DNA from: Chloroflexota bacterium
Lineage (GTDB): Bacteria > Chloroflexota > Limnocylindria > Limnocylindrales > CSP1-4
Assembly: GCA_021786385.1 (NCBI GenBank)
Contig: JAJYNJ010000035.1
Span: forward strand, 1-32,056
DNA: 32,056 bases
Reading direction: 5' to 3'
The notes below the pieces were generated by a model. It did no database searches and had not been told where the DNA came from. It saw only the letters and a program-made list of their open reading frames with translations. A program made the translations under genes and the position numbers. Shown here piece by piece: positions 14,634-23,272 of this stretch (positions are counted from its first letter, which is position 1; each line of letters begins with the position of its first letter).

Positions 14634-16538
14634 GTGAACCGACCCGCCGAGCCGTATCCGCCCCCGCCGCGCGACCGCTACGAGCCCTTCGAGCCGTATG
14701 TCTTCGACTACCGGCCGACGCCCATCACGCCGTTCGAATACGAGCTGCGGGACTTCTTCGACGCGTTCTTTCTCGCCTATCCCGTCCTCGCGACGCAGGT
14801 CGGGGACCATCGCTTCGACAACCGCTGGCCCGACCTGTCCGGGACCGGGCGGCTCGCACGGATCGCGCTGCTGCGCCGCTGGCGCGCCCGATTCGCCGCG
14901 CTTGCCGACCTCGGGCTGACGCCGGACGAGCGGGTCGACCGGCAGATCCTGCTCGAAACGCTCGACGGCTACCTCTTCGAGGAAGAGGCGCTCCGCGAGG
15001 AGACCTGGAACCCGCTCTTCTACGTCGAGCTGATCGGCAACGGGTTCTTCCTGCTGCTGGCCCGCGAGTACGCGCCCTGGCACCATCGCGGGGAGGCCTT
15101 CGTGCGTCGGCTCCGGCACTTGCCCGAGGTGGTGGCTGCGGCCCGGGAGAACCTTTTGGGCATGCCCGATCGGCCGGTCTCCCGGCTGCACGCCGAGACG
15201 GCGCTGCGCCAGCTCGCGGGGATCCCCGAGCTGATCGACGAGGCGGTGCGGGTGGCGGATGCGAACCGCTACGATGAGGACGCCTTCCGCCTGCCTCCGC
15301 GGTTCGCGGACGCCGTGCCGATCGCGCGGAGCGCCCTCGACGACCTGCGCGCGTACCTCGAGCACGACGTGCTGCCGCGGGCACGGGGGGAGGGTCGGCT
15401 GGGGCCGGAGCTCTTCGCGCGCAAGCTGCGCCACGTGCTCGCGAGCGACCTGACGCCGGAACAGCTGCGTGAGCGCGCGACCCGCGACGCGGCGAGCGTC
15501 CGGGCGGAAATGGCGCGGCTGGCGCGCCAGCTCTGGCCGACGTGGCTGGCTGATGAGCCGCTGCCGGGAGGGGACGGTGCTGACGCCGAGGCAGCGGGGC
15601 GCGCCTCCGTTGCCGACGACCTGATCGTCCGGCGTGTGCTCGACGCCATCGCCCGCGAGCACCGCCGGCCCGCGGAACTGCTCGACTACTGCACGCGGGA
15701 GGTCGCGCGGATCGAGCGCTTCGTGCGCCGCAACCAGATGATCGGTCTGCCCCGCGAGCCGCTAGAACTGACCTGGACACCCACGTACATGCGCGCCTTC
15801 GGCGGCGCCTTCTTGGACCCGCCCGGCCCGCTCGAAAAGGGGCAGAAGAGCCTCTTCTGGATCACCCCGCCCGGCGACGACTGGCCGCCCGACCGCGTGG
15901 AGTCGTACCTGCGCGAGAACAACGACCGGATGCTCCGCCTCCTCTGCATCCACGAGGCGATCCCCGGGCATTACCTTCAGTCCTTCTGGTCGAACCGCTG
16001 TCCATCGCTCGTCCGCTCGGCCTTCGCGTCGGGAACCTTCATCGAGGGTTGGGCTGTCTACATCACCCAGTCGATGATGGACGTCGGCTACGGGCGCCGC
16101 GACCCCGCGCTGCTGCTCACGCACTGGAAGTTCTACCTGCGCTCGATCATCAACGCGCTGCTGGACGTGGGGATCCACGCTGGATCGCTGACCGAGGATG
16201 AGGCGCTACGCCTGATGGTCGAGGGCGGGTACCAGGAGGAAGAGGAAGCCCGCGCGAAGTGGCTGCGGGCGCGCCTCACCTCGACTCAGCTCTCGACCTA
16301 CTACGCGGGCTCGGCGGAGCTCTGGGACCTGGAGATCGAAGCGCGACGGCGCTGGGCGGAGTCGCACGGTGGGCGGCGCGAGGACGTGCCCGACCCGCGC
16401 GTCGTGGGCGGGTACGGCGACATCGGGGATTTCGACTACCGGGGACATCTCGAGGCGCTCGTCGCGCACGGGTCGCCGCCGGTCCGATGGTTGCGTCGGA
16501 TCGTGCTCGGCGAAACCGCGGTGCGGGCGCGCGCCTGA
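14634..16538 (+). CDS. DUF885 family protein, probable metallopeptidase-like
   Basis: The 634-residue protein belongs to the DUF885 family (PF05960), which has a zinc-peptidase-like fold. The key motif is HEAIPGHYLQ with H440, E441 and H446, an HExxxGH arrangement. It is followed by SGTFIEGWAVYITQSMMDVGYG, which supplies the distal glutamate region. The N-terminal part (about 25-350) is helical, with ITPFEYELRDFFDAFFLAYPVLATQVGDHRFD. There is no signal peptide, so it should act in the cytoplasm. The substrate is unknown. I chose the GTG at 14634 because TACCAT precedes it by seven bases, although GTG 14631 or ATG 14625 are also in frame. A 182-bp gap follows before the kinase-like gene. Confidence 0.9.
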   Translation: MNRPAEPYPPPPRDRYEPFEPYVFDYRPTPITPFEYELRDFFDAFFLAYPVLATQVGDHRFDNRWPDLSGTGRLARIALLRRWRARFAALADLGLTPDERVDRQILLETLDGYLFEEEALREETWNPLFYVELIGNGFFLLLAREYAPWHHRGEAFVRRLRHLPEVVAAARENLLGMPDRPVSRLHAETALRQLAGIPELIDEAVRVADANRYDEDAFRLPPRFADAVPIARSALDDLRAYLEHDVLPRARGEGRLGPELFARKLRHVLASDLTPEQLRERATRDAASVRAEMARLARQLWPTWLADEPLPGGDGADAEAAGRASVADDLIVRRVLDAIAREHRRPAELLDYCTREVARIERFVRRNQMIGLPREPLELTWTPTYMRAFGGAFLDPPGPLEKGQKSLFWITPPGDDWPPDRVESYLRENNDRMLRLLCIHEAIPGHYLQSFWSNRCPSLVRSAFASGTFIEGWAVYITQSMMDVGYGRRDPALLLTHWKFYLRSIINALLDVGIHAGSLTEDEALRLMVEGGYQEEEEARAKWLRARLTSTQLSTYYAGSAELWDLEIEARRRWAESHGGRREDVPDPRVVGGYGDIGDFDYRGHLEALVAHGSPPVRWLRRIVLGETAVRARA

Positions 16539-16672
16539 CCGCCGGCGACGCGACATGCGAGTGCCGGGCCCGGGGCGAGATCCGTGCGCGTGGGACCGCA
16601 CCGCCCACCGCGGCGGCGCGCGGATGGGCCACGATCTGTGCCCCTGCCGTGCCTCGGGTGCTGCCACGGCGG

Positions 16673-16678
16673 TATCCT
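16673..16678 (+). promoter_or_regulatory. Candidate -10 box TATCCT
   Basis: TATCCT lies 42 bases before the ATG of the cytidylate-kinase-like gene. A start site about seven bases later would give a leader of roughly 35 bases that includes the GGGAGG ribosome binding site. Confidence 0.35.
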
Positions 16679-16720
16679 CGAGGAGCGTGGTCGGCCGTGA
16701 ACCGATCGGGGAGGTAACAG

Positions 16721-17362
16721 ATGCCGGTCATCACGATCTCGCGGCAGTACGGTGCCGGCGGGTCGAGTGTGGCGCAGCTGCTCGCCGAGCGGCTGCACCT
16801 GGAGATCGTCGACCGGTCGCTGATTGCGGAAGTGGCGCGCCGCGCCGCCCTGACGCCTGAGGAGGTCGAGGAGGAGGACGAGCGACCGACCACGCTGCTC
16901 GATCGGCTGGCGCTCTCCTTCTCGCCGCTGGCCTCGGGGTTGGGGACGGCGTGGGAGCCGCCGTACCCGGACATCGCGCTCGACCCTCGTCGCGAGGTGC
17001 TGGAGTTGACGCAGCAGGTGCTGCGTGAGGCCGCGCGCGCAGGCAACGTGGTGATCGTCGGCCGCGGTGGGGCGCACATCCTGCGAGATGTGCCGGGCGC
17101 TCTCCACGTCTTCCTGCACGCCGAGCCGGCGTTCCGAGAACGCGTGGTGATGGAACGCGAAGGGATCGGCGCGGCGACCGCGGCGCGGCGCGTGCGCGAG
17201 ATGGACGCCAACCGCGCGGCCTACATCAAGCAGGTGTATGGGCGGGACTGGCTCGACGTGCGCTTGTACGACCTGGCGATCGATACCGGTCGGATCGGGG
17301 TCGCCGCGGCCGCGGAGCTCGTGGTGGTCGCGCTGGAGCGACGGCAGCGCGACCCGGTCTGA
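16721..17362 (+). CDS. Cytidylate-kinase-like P-loop protein
   Basis: The 213-residue protein belongs to the cytidylate-kinase-like family (PF13189). It opens with MPVITISRQYGAGGSSVAQLLAERLHLEIVDRSLI. The P-loop variant GAGGSS lacks the classic GKS/T lysine, as is common in this family. VVIVGRGGAHILRDVPGALHVFLHAEPAFRERVV forms the second strand region, and the lid has ANRAAYIKQVYGRDW, all expected features. It is distinct from the housekeeping CMP kinase Cmk, and the true substrate is uncertain. A strong GGGAGG seven bases upstream supports the ATG. A hairpin follows the stop, and the next gene is convergent. Confidence 0.88.
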   Translation: MPVITISRQYGAGGSSVAQLLAERLHLEIVDRSLIAEVARRAALTPEEVEEEDERPTTLLDRLALSFSPLASGLGTAWEPPYPDIALDPRREVLELTQQVLREAARAGNVVIVGRGGAHILRDVPGALHVFLHAEPAFRERVVMEREGIGAATAARRVREMDANRAAYIKQVYGRDWLDVRLYDLAIDTGRIGVAAAAELVVVALERRQRDPV

Positions 17363-17392
17363 CCCGGCGCGGCCGCCGCGCCAGGTCAGAAA

Positions 17393-17425
17393 CGAAGCGA
17401 CCCGCCATGCCGGCGGGTCACTTCG
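17393..17425. terminator. Long hairpin between convergent genes
   Basis: CGAAG and GACCCGCC (17393-17406) pair with GGCGGGTC and CTTCG (17412-17425), giving 13 pairs with one C/A mismatch and a five-base loop. It lies 31 bases after one stop and about 105 before the opposing stop. There is no T tract, but the size and position fit a bidirectional terminator. Confidence 0.55.
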
Positions 17426-17529
17426 CGGAGGAGGTGAGGGCTCACGTCCGAGGAGGATCATCGGCGTTCAGCCGGGGTCCTCCAAGGGCCGACCGGCCGT
17501 CTGCAGCCTGGCATCCGGCCCGTCTGGGC

Positions 17530-19137
17530 CTACCCGGCCAGGACCGCGATCGCCTCCCAGCCGGTCGCGCCCGACGGCAGCGGACCCGTGGTCTGCCCGT
17601 CCTGGATGGCTCCGGCCCCGTCCGTCGCGCGGACCACCAGCACGTGAGAGCCTGGGGAGAGTGTCACCTCGGCACGCCAGCGGACCCACGTGAGCGGCCC
17701 GAGCGGCGCCACCAGGGGCTCGAGCGCGGCGTCGCGCCACGTCGCGCCGCCATCGGCGCTCAGCTCCACGCGCCGGATCCCGCGGTCGCCGGCGTTCGCC
17801 ACGCCGGTCACCGGCACCGGGCGGTTCGCCGCGACTGTGTCGCCGGCGGCCGGTGCGTCGATGCGCGACATCGTCCGCACGACCGCCTGCTCGTCCCAGC
17901 CGCGCTCTTCCCAGTACCCCGGGGCATCGTGGGCGGCGAGCGTCATGTGCCGCACCCACTTCGGCTGCTTCATGCCGAACCGGCCCGCTACCAGTACGCG
18001 CGCCGGGAAACCGTGCTCGGGCGGCAGCGGCAGGCCGCCCATCTCGTACGCGATCCACGTCTCGTCGTCGCGCGCCACCGCGAGCGGCAGCGACTCCGTA
18101 TAGCCGTCCTCCGCCCGCCACAGGACCCACGCCGCGGCGGGCAGCGGCGCGACCAGGTCGAGGAGATCGCGGACGCGGACACCGCGCCAGCGCTGGTTCG
18201 AGATCAGATGGTCGCCGGCCACGATGTCGTCGCTGATGCATTCGAGCGTGCGGTAGCCCTCGTGGGCTGGAAGCGCACGGAGTGCCTCGAGCGCCAGCTG
18301 GGTGGGCCGCGCAACCAGACCGTCGATCGCGAGCGCCCAGCCGGCGGCGTCAACGGCCGGCGGCGCGAGGTCGATGGCGACCGTGTAGAACCGGTCGACG
18401 GGGGTGAGCGCGGGCGTCGGTCCGAACGGATCGGATGCGGACGGTGAAGTGGTGCGGCGGCCCGATGCGCGCGCGATCCCGGCGAGCTGCGCGGCCACCC
18501 CGCCGCCGGCGGCGACCAGCGCGGTGACGCCGAGCAGGCCGAGCCCGCGGGCGAGCAACTGGCGGCGGGAGGCTCGCCGCCCCTGCGGCGCGGCGACGAC
18601 CAGTGCGTCGGCGGTCGAGGCGTCGGCCACCGCCGCAGCGGATCGGTCCAGGGGCACGACCACGGCGCCGTACGCCAGCGCGGCCGTGAGCAGCGGCACC
18701 TGTAGCGGCAGCGGGTCGACGGCTGCGGCGTTCCCGACCAGTCCCGCGCCCGCGAGCGGCAGCAGGACTAGTTCGACCGCGGTGGCCGCGATCGCCGCGG
18801 TCGTCACGACCGCGGCCGGCCCGCGCAGACGGCGCGTGGCCGAAAGTGTCGCGGGCGCCAGCAGCGCCCCGAGCAGCACGGCACCCGCAGCGACGAGCGT
18901 GTAGAGGACGCCCTTGGCCAGCGGGCCCAACAGGCGCAAGCCGACCTCGAAGGCCGCGAGCGGCAGATAGCGCGGCACACCACCGGCAACGATCTCGAGC
19001 ATGCCCGGCCGGCCCGTGGCGAGGTGGGCGGCGACCAGGACCAGGACGGCCGGCCCCGAGGCGAGCAGGCCGAGCAGGAAGCGCCGGGCGAAGGTCCGGC
19101 CCTCGCCAGAGGACGATGGCGTGGCGGAAGCGTGCAT
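17530..19137 (-). CDS. Membrane-anchored molybdopterin-dependent oxidoreductase (sulfite-oxidase fold)
   Basis: The 535-residue protein has an N-terminal membrane domain with about five helices (roughly 20-160). A basic SRRQLLARG motif then precedes a further hydrophobic helix (about 190-215), resembling an internal twin-arginine signal. The catalytic part (about 245-430) is a sulfite-oxidase/YedY-type domain with the molybdenum-ligand cysteine C300 in TLECISDD, followed by QRWRGVRVRDLLDL and FGMKQPKWVRHMTL. A C-terminal dimerisation-like beta domain (430-535, VELSADGGATWRDA) follows. It should act outside the cytoplasmic membrane on an unknown substrate. I chose the ATG at 19137; an in-frame ATG 15 codons upstream is also possible. 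No haem or partner gene is adjacent. Confidence 0.87.
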   Translation of the reverse strand: MHASATPSSSGEGRTFARRFLLGLLASGPAVLVLVAAHLATGRPGMLEIVAGGVPRYLPLAAFEVGLRLLGPLAKGVLYTLVAAGAVLLGALLAPATLSATRRLRGPAAVVTTAAIAATAVELVLLPLAGAGLVGNAAAVDPLPLQVPLLTAALAYGAVVVPLDRSAAAVADASTADALVVAAPQGRRASRRQLLARGLGLLGVTALVAAGGGVAAQLAGIARASGRRTTSPSASDPFGPTPALTPVDRFYTVAIDLAPPAVDAAGWALAIDGLVARPTQLALEALRALPAHEGYRTLECISDDIVAGDHLISNQRWRGVRVRDLLDLVAPLPAAAWVLWRAEDGYTESLPLAVARDDETWIAYEMGGLPLPPEHGFPARVLVAGRFGMKQPKWVRHMTLAAHDAPGYWEERGWDEQAVVRTMSRIDAPAAGDTVAANRPVPVTGVANAGDRGIRRVELSADGGATWRDAALEPLVAPLGPLTWVRWRAEVTLSPGSHVLVVRATDGAGAIQDGQTTGPLPSGATGWEAIAVLAG

Positions 19138-19228
19138 CGCGGTGCGGGTATCGTCGCACGCCCGGTCGAACCGCGCCGCCACACCCCGGCCGCCGGTCGC
19201 CAGCGGACCAGCGGCTCCAGTCGCGCGC

Positions 19229-20677
19229 CTACAGCGGAGCGGGCTGTCCCACTTGCTCGAGCGCGAGTCGGTAGAGCGCTGCGCCGTCCAGGCCGCTCGA
19301 TGGGGCGCGCAGCACGCTCAGGTCGTCGACCAGCGTGCGCTCCAGCCCGGCGCCCGTGAGTCGATCGCCGATGCGCGCGGCATGCGCGGCGAAGCGGAGC
19401 GCCTGGAGCGTCTCCTGGCGCCCCGGGTCGTCCCAGAACCAGGCGTCCGACGCGAACATCGCGAGCCGCGACGACTGTGCGGCGAGGAGCTCCCGCAGCA
19501 GTGCCTCCCGGGAGTGCCGTGCGCGGTCTCCCCGCCTAGTCGTCCCCGTGGCCACGGACGTCGCCTCGGTGAGGACCCGCGCCACGTACGCGTCGGCCGC
19601 CGCGTACCCCGCTGCCACGTCGACGTAGCCGTCGCGTGCGCTCCACGGGTCGACTCCGAGGGGCCGGAAGAGCGCCTCGGTCAGGGTGTCGAGCGCCGCC
19701 GCCAGCCGTTCGAGCGCCACCCGCAGCGGCTGCTTCCAGCGCCCGTCAGCCGCGTCGGCACACTCGCCGCTCCAGCGCAGCACGCCGTGGTGGCAGGACC
19801 AGCTGGTCCGCTCGCGAATCGTCATGATCGGGAGCGTCGGCCGCGGCTCTTCCGCGAGGAGGTCGCCGAGCGGTGCCACGTCGAGATGCGGGTCGCCGGC
19901 GCCCATCCCGTACCAGCTCGTGAGGCGGGCCAGGAACAGCTCGCGGAAGCGTTGATGGTGGCCATACAGTTCGCCGTCGGTGGCGATCAGCGCGAGTGGC
20001 GCCTCGCCCGACGGCAACGTGTGGGCGAGGCGGGGCAGGACGCGCGCGCGGACGAACTCGTCGGCGTTCTCGGTTGCCGCCGGGTCGAAGCTGACCGCGG
20101 TCGAGAGGTCCCGGTCGTAGAACGCGACGACCAGCGAGCGCCCGCCGCCGACGTCCACGCGGTACGGGCGGCGCGTGTCCAGGTCACCGTCGGTGCCCGC
20201 CTGCCAGGGCGCCAGGATCGTGTAGCGGATACCCTCCGCGACGCAGAGGCGGAGCGTCGGCAGATCGACCGCCGTCTCGGGGAGCCAGATGCCGGCCGGC
20301 CGCCGGCCATACCGCAGCTCGAAGTCGCGGATGCCCCAACGGATCTCGGTGCGTCGGTCGCGCATCGACGCGAGCGGGAGGATCGTGTGGTGCCACGGCT
20401 GGGCGATCGCGTTCGACCCGTCGTCTTGCGCCGCGATCGCGTCGTGCACGTCGGGACGGTGCTCGCGCAGCCAGACGGCGAGCGTCGGGCCGACGTCCCA
20501 TCCGATCCGGCGGAAGTTGCCGCGCAGCGCGTTCGGCACGTAGCACTCGTCGGCGACGCGTTCCGTCCAGTCATGGGCGGGTGCGGCGCTCGGATCGGGC
20601 GGCACCGCACCGGAGAACGGATCCCGCCGGTCGGGTTGATAGAAGTGACCGTGGATGGCCAACCGGGGGCGCGTCAT
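19229..20677 (-). CDS. GH57 family protein, DUF3536-containing type
   Basis: The 482-residue protein belongs to glycoside hydrolase family 57, subgroup with DUF3536. The start MTRPRLAIHGHFYQPDRRDPFSG carries the first GH57 conserved region (HFYQP). HDWTERVADECYVPNALRG is typical of the subgroup. Candidate nucleophile E134 is in GIWLPETAVD and candidate acid D234 in LIATDGELYGHH. The C-terminal helical part (about 290-482) matches the DUF3536 region. Family members are putative alpha-amylases, but the activity of this subgroup is poorly known. It is the last gene of a leftward glucan run, 130 bases downstream of the other GH57 gene. The ATG at 20677 overlaps a TAGGAT sequence, and the ribosome binding site is unclear. 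Confidence 0.88.
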   Translation of the reverse strand: MTRPRLAIHGHFYQPDRRDPFSGAVPPDPSAAPAHDWTERVADECYVPNALRGNFRRIGWDVGPTLAVWLREHRPDVHDAIAAQDDGSNAIAQPWHHTILPLASMRDRRTEIRWGIRDFELRYGRRPAGIWLPETAVDLPTLRLCVAEGIRYTILAPWQAGTDGDLDTRRPYRVDVGGGRSLVVAFYDRDLSTAVSFDPAATENADEFVRARVLPRLAHTLPSGEAPLALIATDGELYGHHQRFRELFLARLTSWYGMGAGDPHLDVAPLGDLLAEEPRPTLPIMTIRERTSWSCHHGVLRWSGECADAADGRWKQPLRVALERLAAALDTLTEALFRPLGVDPWSARDGYVDVAAGYAAADAYVARVLTEATSVATGTTRRGDRARHSREALLRELLAAQSSRLAMFASDAWFWDDPGRQETLQALRFAAHAARIGDRLTGAGLERTLVDDLSVLRAPSSGLDGAALYRLALEQVGQPAPL

Positions 20678-20807
20678 CCTACGGAGTGTCGCACGCACCG
20701 CGGGGCCGACGCAGGGCGCGGCGACTCTGGGCGCGGGGCACGAGCTCGCGGCGGTCCCGCGACCGGAAGGCACCGCGCGGTGGGGCGGTGGCGATGCAGT
20801 GGGGGGA

Positions 20808-23219
20808 TCACCGCCCTGCCGCGAGCTCCTCGGCCCGCCGGTCGCGTGTGCTGCTGACGTCGAAGCGGACAGCGACCGCCGCACGTTCCGCGGGGGCGAG
20901 CGCCAGCGGCCAACGCAGCAGCAGGCAGCTGCCCTGGTACTGGCGTTCGAAGCCGGCTTCGGAGTTCGAGACGGTCTCGACCGGATACCACGCCACGTCG
21001 GCGGGCGGGTTGGTCGACGCATGGATCGCGGCGCCCTCGACGTCGTTCCCGAACGAACACGCGGCAAGGACGCCGGGATGGGCGCTCGAGTCGTGGGGGT
21101 AGCGGGTGGCCGATGCGCCCGCGGCGCCCGATGCGCCCGATGCGCCCCCGGCTCCCGCGGCACCCGCCCCAGCCCGCGGCGCCGACCGCACGTCGTACCA
21201 GGCCGCCGGATTCCCGCCCCCGCCCGCAAGGTTCACGTTCCATTCGACCACCAGGTCGCCCTGCAGCGGCGCGTCACCGCGGTGCTCCAGCACCACTTCC
21301 AGCACGAGCGACGGGTCGCGGCGGCCACCCGCCAGGCGCAGTCTCTTGCGCAGCAGCACCGGCTGGCCCGCCAGCCGCCCGTCGCGCTCCGCCACCAGCT
21401 CCGTGTCGGTCAGTCGCGCGACACGGTACGGAGCGTCCGCCAGGTCGGCCAGCTCCTCGAAGTCCTGCCGGCGGAACGCCTCTATGGGGGTCCCCGGCGG
21501 CACGACGTGCACGAGGGCCGAGCGGCGCTCGTGGCGGTCGTAAACGAGGAGCCGGCCCAGGCCGGGCTCCTTGGCCGCCACGATCTCGTGGATCGTCTGT
21601 GGTGCCGGGGCCGCGGTCCCTTCCGGCGCGTGCGTCGCCAGCTGCGTCTCCCACTCCTGTTGCGCCCCTGCCGCCCGCTCGTGGGCGAGCAGCGTCTCGT
21701 GGTATGCCTCGGGCCGCCGCCGTAGCACGGACGCCAAGGCCAGGCGGGTCGCGCGCAGATCCCAGCTGCTGATCGCCGCCCCTTCCGCCAGGTCGACCAC
21801 GACCACCTGGCCCGCCGCGGCGAGATACGCCTCAGGGATCCCGTCGAGGTCGACGTCGAGCAGGGCAGCTCCTTCGGCCGGTGTCCAGAAGGTCTCGCCT
21901 GCGTCGGGGTGCCCGTTCGGGCCGAGCAGCCAGCCAAACCCGGCGGCTCCCGCCATCCCCACCTCGAGCGGGGTCCCGCCGACGGCCCACGGCGCGCCTC
22001 CCGCGAGCTGGCCGGGCTGCTCGTCGCGGACCCGGGCCCCGTCGGCGATCTCCTCGGCCGCGATCAGGTGCGCGTGCGTGGCCAGACGCATGTGCACGAT
22101 GTAGATCCCGCCGAAGAGGCCGTGCCAGTAGCAGTCGTTCGACTGGCCGCGGTACAGATGGTCGAGCGCGGCATCCTTCTCCTCGCCATCCGGCATCGCC
22201 GCGACCTTCGCCGAGGCCCGCAGCATCTGCTTGTGCAGGTCGTTGATTTCCCGGTAGCGCGCCAGGAAGTTCCGCCAGAACCCGCCGTGCAGGAACCGTT
22301 TCTCCGGCAGGTCATGCTCGAACGCTCGTTTCACCAGCGCTGTGAACAGGTTCGCGTCGCCCGGGGGCAGGGCCCACTCGCCCATCTCGATGTACGACGC
22401 CGTCGGCACGTAGACGCGCCCCACCGGCGGCTCCTGCGCGAGCCAGGCCGAGGGCGTCACGGTCGTCAGCCACTCGGCGTTCTCCTCGAGCAGCCCGAAG
22501 AAGCGGTCGATCCAGCGGTTCGTGCCCCAGCAGTGCTCGTAGGTCCCCGGCCACGCGCCGAACTTTTCGCCGTCGTCGCCCATCATCCCGAGCCGCCGCC
22601 CGTCCTCCGTGGCATGGTCGCGCAGATAGGCGATGACGTCCTCCGGTGCCCCGAACGGGATCCGGTAGCGCAACCCCTGCTCCGTGCCGAAGACGCGCAA
22701 CAGACGCCCCTGGTCCTCGGTCACGTACGCGCCCCACATCGCATCCTCGGCGATCGCCGCCGCGCGGAAGTGGTTGTCGTCGAGGATCGTCCAGTCGTAG
22801 CCGGCGTCGGCCAGGACCGAGGGGAGCTGCGGTTCCCAGACGCGTTCCGCCAGCCATGCGCCACGGGGGCGCCGTCCGAACAGTCGCTCGACCTCGTCCG
22901 CCATGCGCACCAGCTGGCCGTGCCGGTCGCGGGCCGGCAGCGAGACGAGCACCGGCTCGTAGTAGCCGCCGCCGAGCACCTCGACCTGATCGCGTGCCAC
23001 CAACTCACCCAGGCGCCCGAGGAAGTCCGGATGGGTCGCCTGCAGCCATTCGATCAGGGGTCCCGTGTAGTGCAGCGACAGCCGCACGCCGGGGTGCCGC
23101 TCGAGGGCCTGCAGCAGCGGCTGGTATGCCTTCTCGAAGACGTCCTCAAAGATCCAGCCGAAGTTGCCGACCGGCTGGTGGTTGTGGATCGCGAGCGCCA
23201 GTGCGATGCGGCCGGCCAC
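20808..23219 (-). CDS. GH57 4-alpha-glucanotransferase/alpha-amylase
   Basis: The 803-residue protein is a GH57 enzyme of the 4-alpha-glucanotransferase type. The barrel (about 1-290) begins with IALALAIHNHQPVGNFGW, has nucleophile E125 in GAWLAERVWEPQLPS, and carries the catalytic aspartate in MGDDGEKFGAWPGT (D215/D216). A helical middle domain (about 300-400, with RGQSNDCYWHGLFGGIY) and a C-terminal beta domain (about 410-803) match the DUF1925/DUF1926 parts of these transferases. It would transfer maltooligosaccharides or trim glucan. A Gly/Ala/Ser insertion near residue 690-720 is unusual. The start is a GTG at 23219 behind overlapping GGAGG motifs. It lies 53 bases after the phosphorylase stop, probably in one operon. 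Confidence 0.93.
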   Translation of the reverse strand: MAGRIALALAIHNHQPVGNFGWIFEDVFEKAYQPLLQALERHPGVRLSLHYTGPLIEWLQATHPDFLGRLGELVARDQVEVLGGGYYEPVLVSLPARDRHGQLVRMADEVERLFGRRPRGAWLAERVWEPQLPSVLADAGYDWTILDDNHFRAAAIAEDAMWGAYVTEDQGRLLRVFGTEQGLRYRIPFGAPEDVIAYLRDHATEDGRRLGMMGDDGEKFGAWPGTYEHCWGTNRWIDRFFGLLEENAEWLTTVTPSAWLAQEPPVGRVYVPTASYIEMGEWALPPGDANLFTALVKRAFEHDLPEKRFLHGGFWRNFLARYREINDLHKQMLRASAKVAAMPDGEEKDAALDHLYRGQSNDCYWHGLFGGIYIVHMRLATHAHLIAAEEIADGARVRDEQPGQLAGGAPWAVGGTPLEVGMAGAAGFGWLLGPNGHPDAGETFWTPAEGAALLDVDLDGIPEAYLAAAGQVVVVDLAEGAAISSWDLRATRLALASVLRRRPEAYHETLLAHERAAGAQQEWETQLATHAPEGTAAPAPQTIHEIVAAKEPGLGRLLVYDRHERRSALVHVVPPGTPIEAFRRQDFEELADLADAPYRVARLTDTELVAERDGRLAGQPVLLRKRLRLAGGRRDPSLVLEVVLEHRGDAPLQGDLVVEWNVNLAGGGGNPAAWYDVRSAPRAGAGAAGAGGASGASGAAGASATRYPHDSSAHPGVLAACSFGNDVEGAAIHASTNPPADVAWYPVETVSNSEAGFERQYQGSCLLLRWPLALAPAERAAVAVRFDVSSTRDRRAEELAAGR

Positions 23220-23272
23220 CGGCCTCCCTCCGTCTCCTCGTCCGATGCGTCGATCGGGGCTCGACGCGCTGT

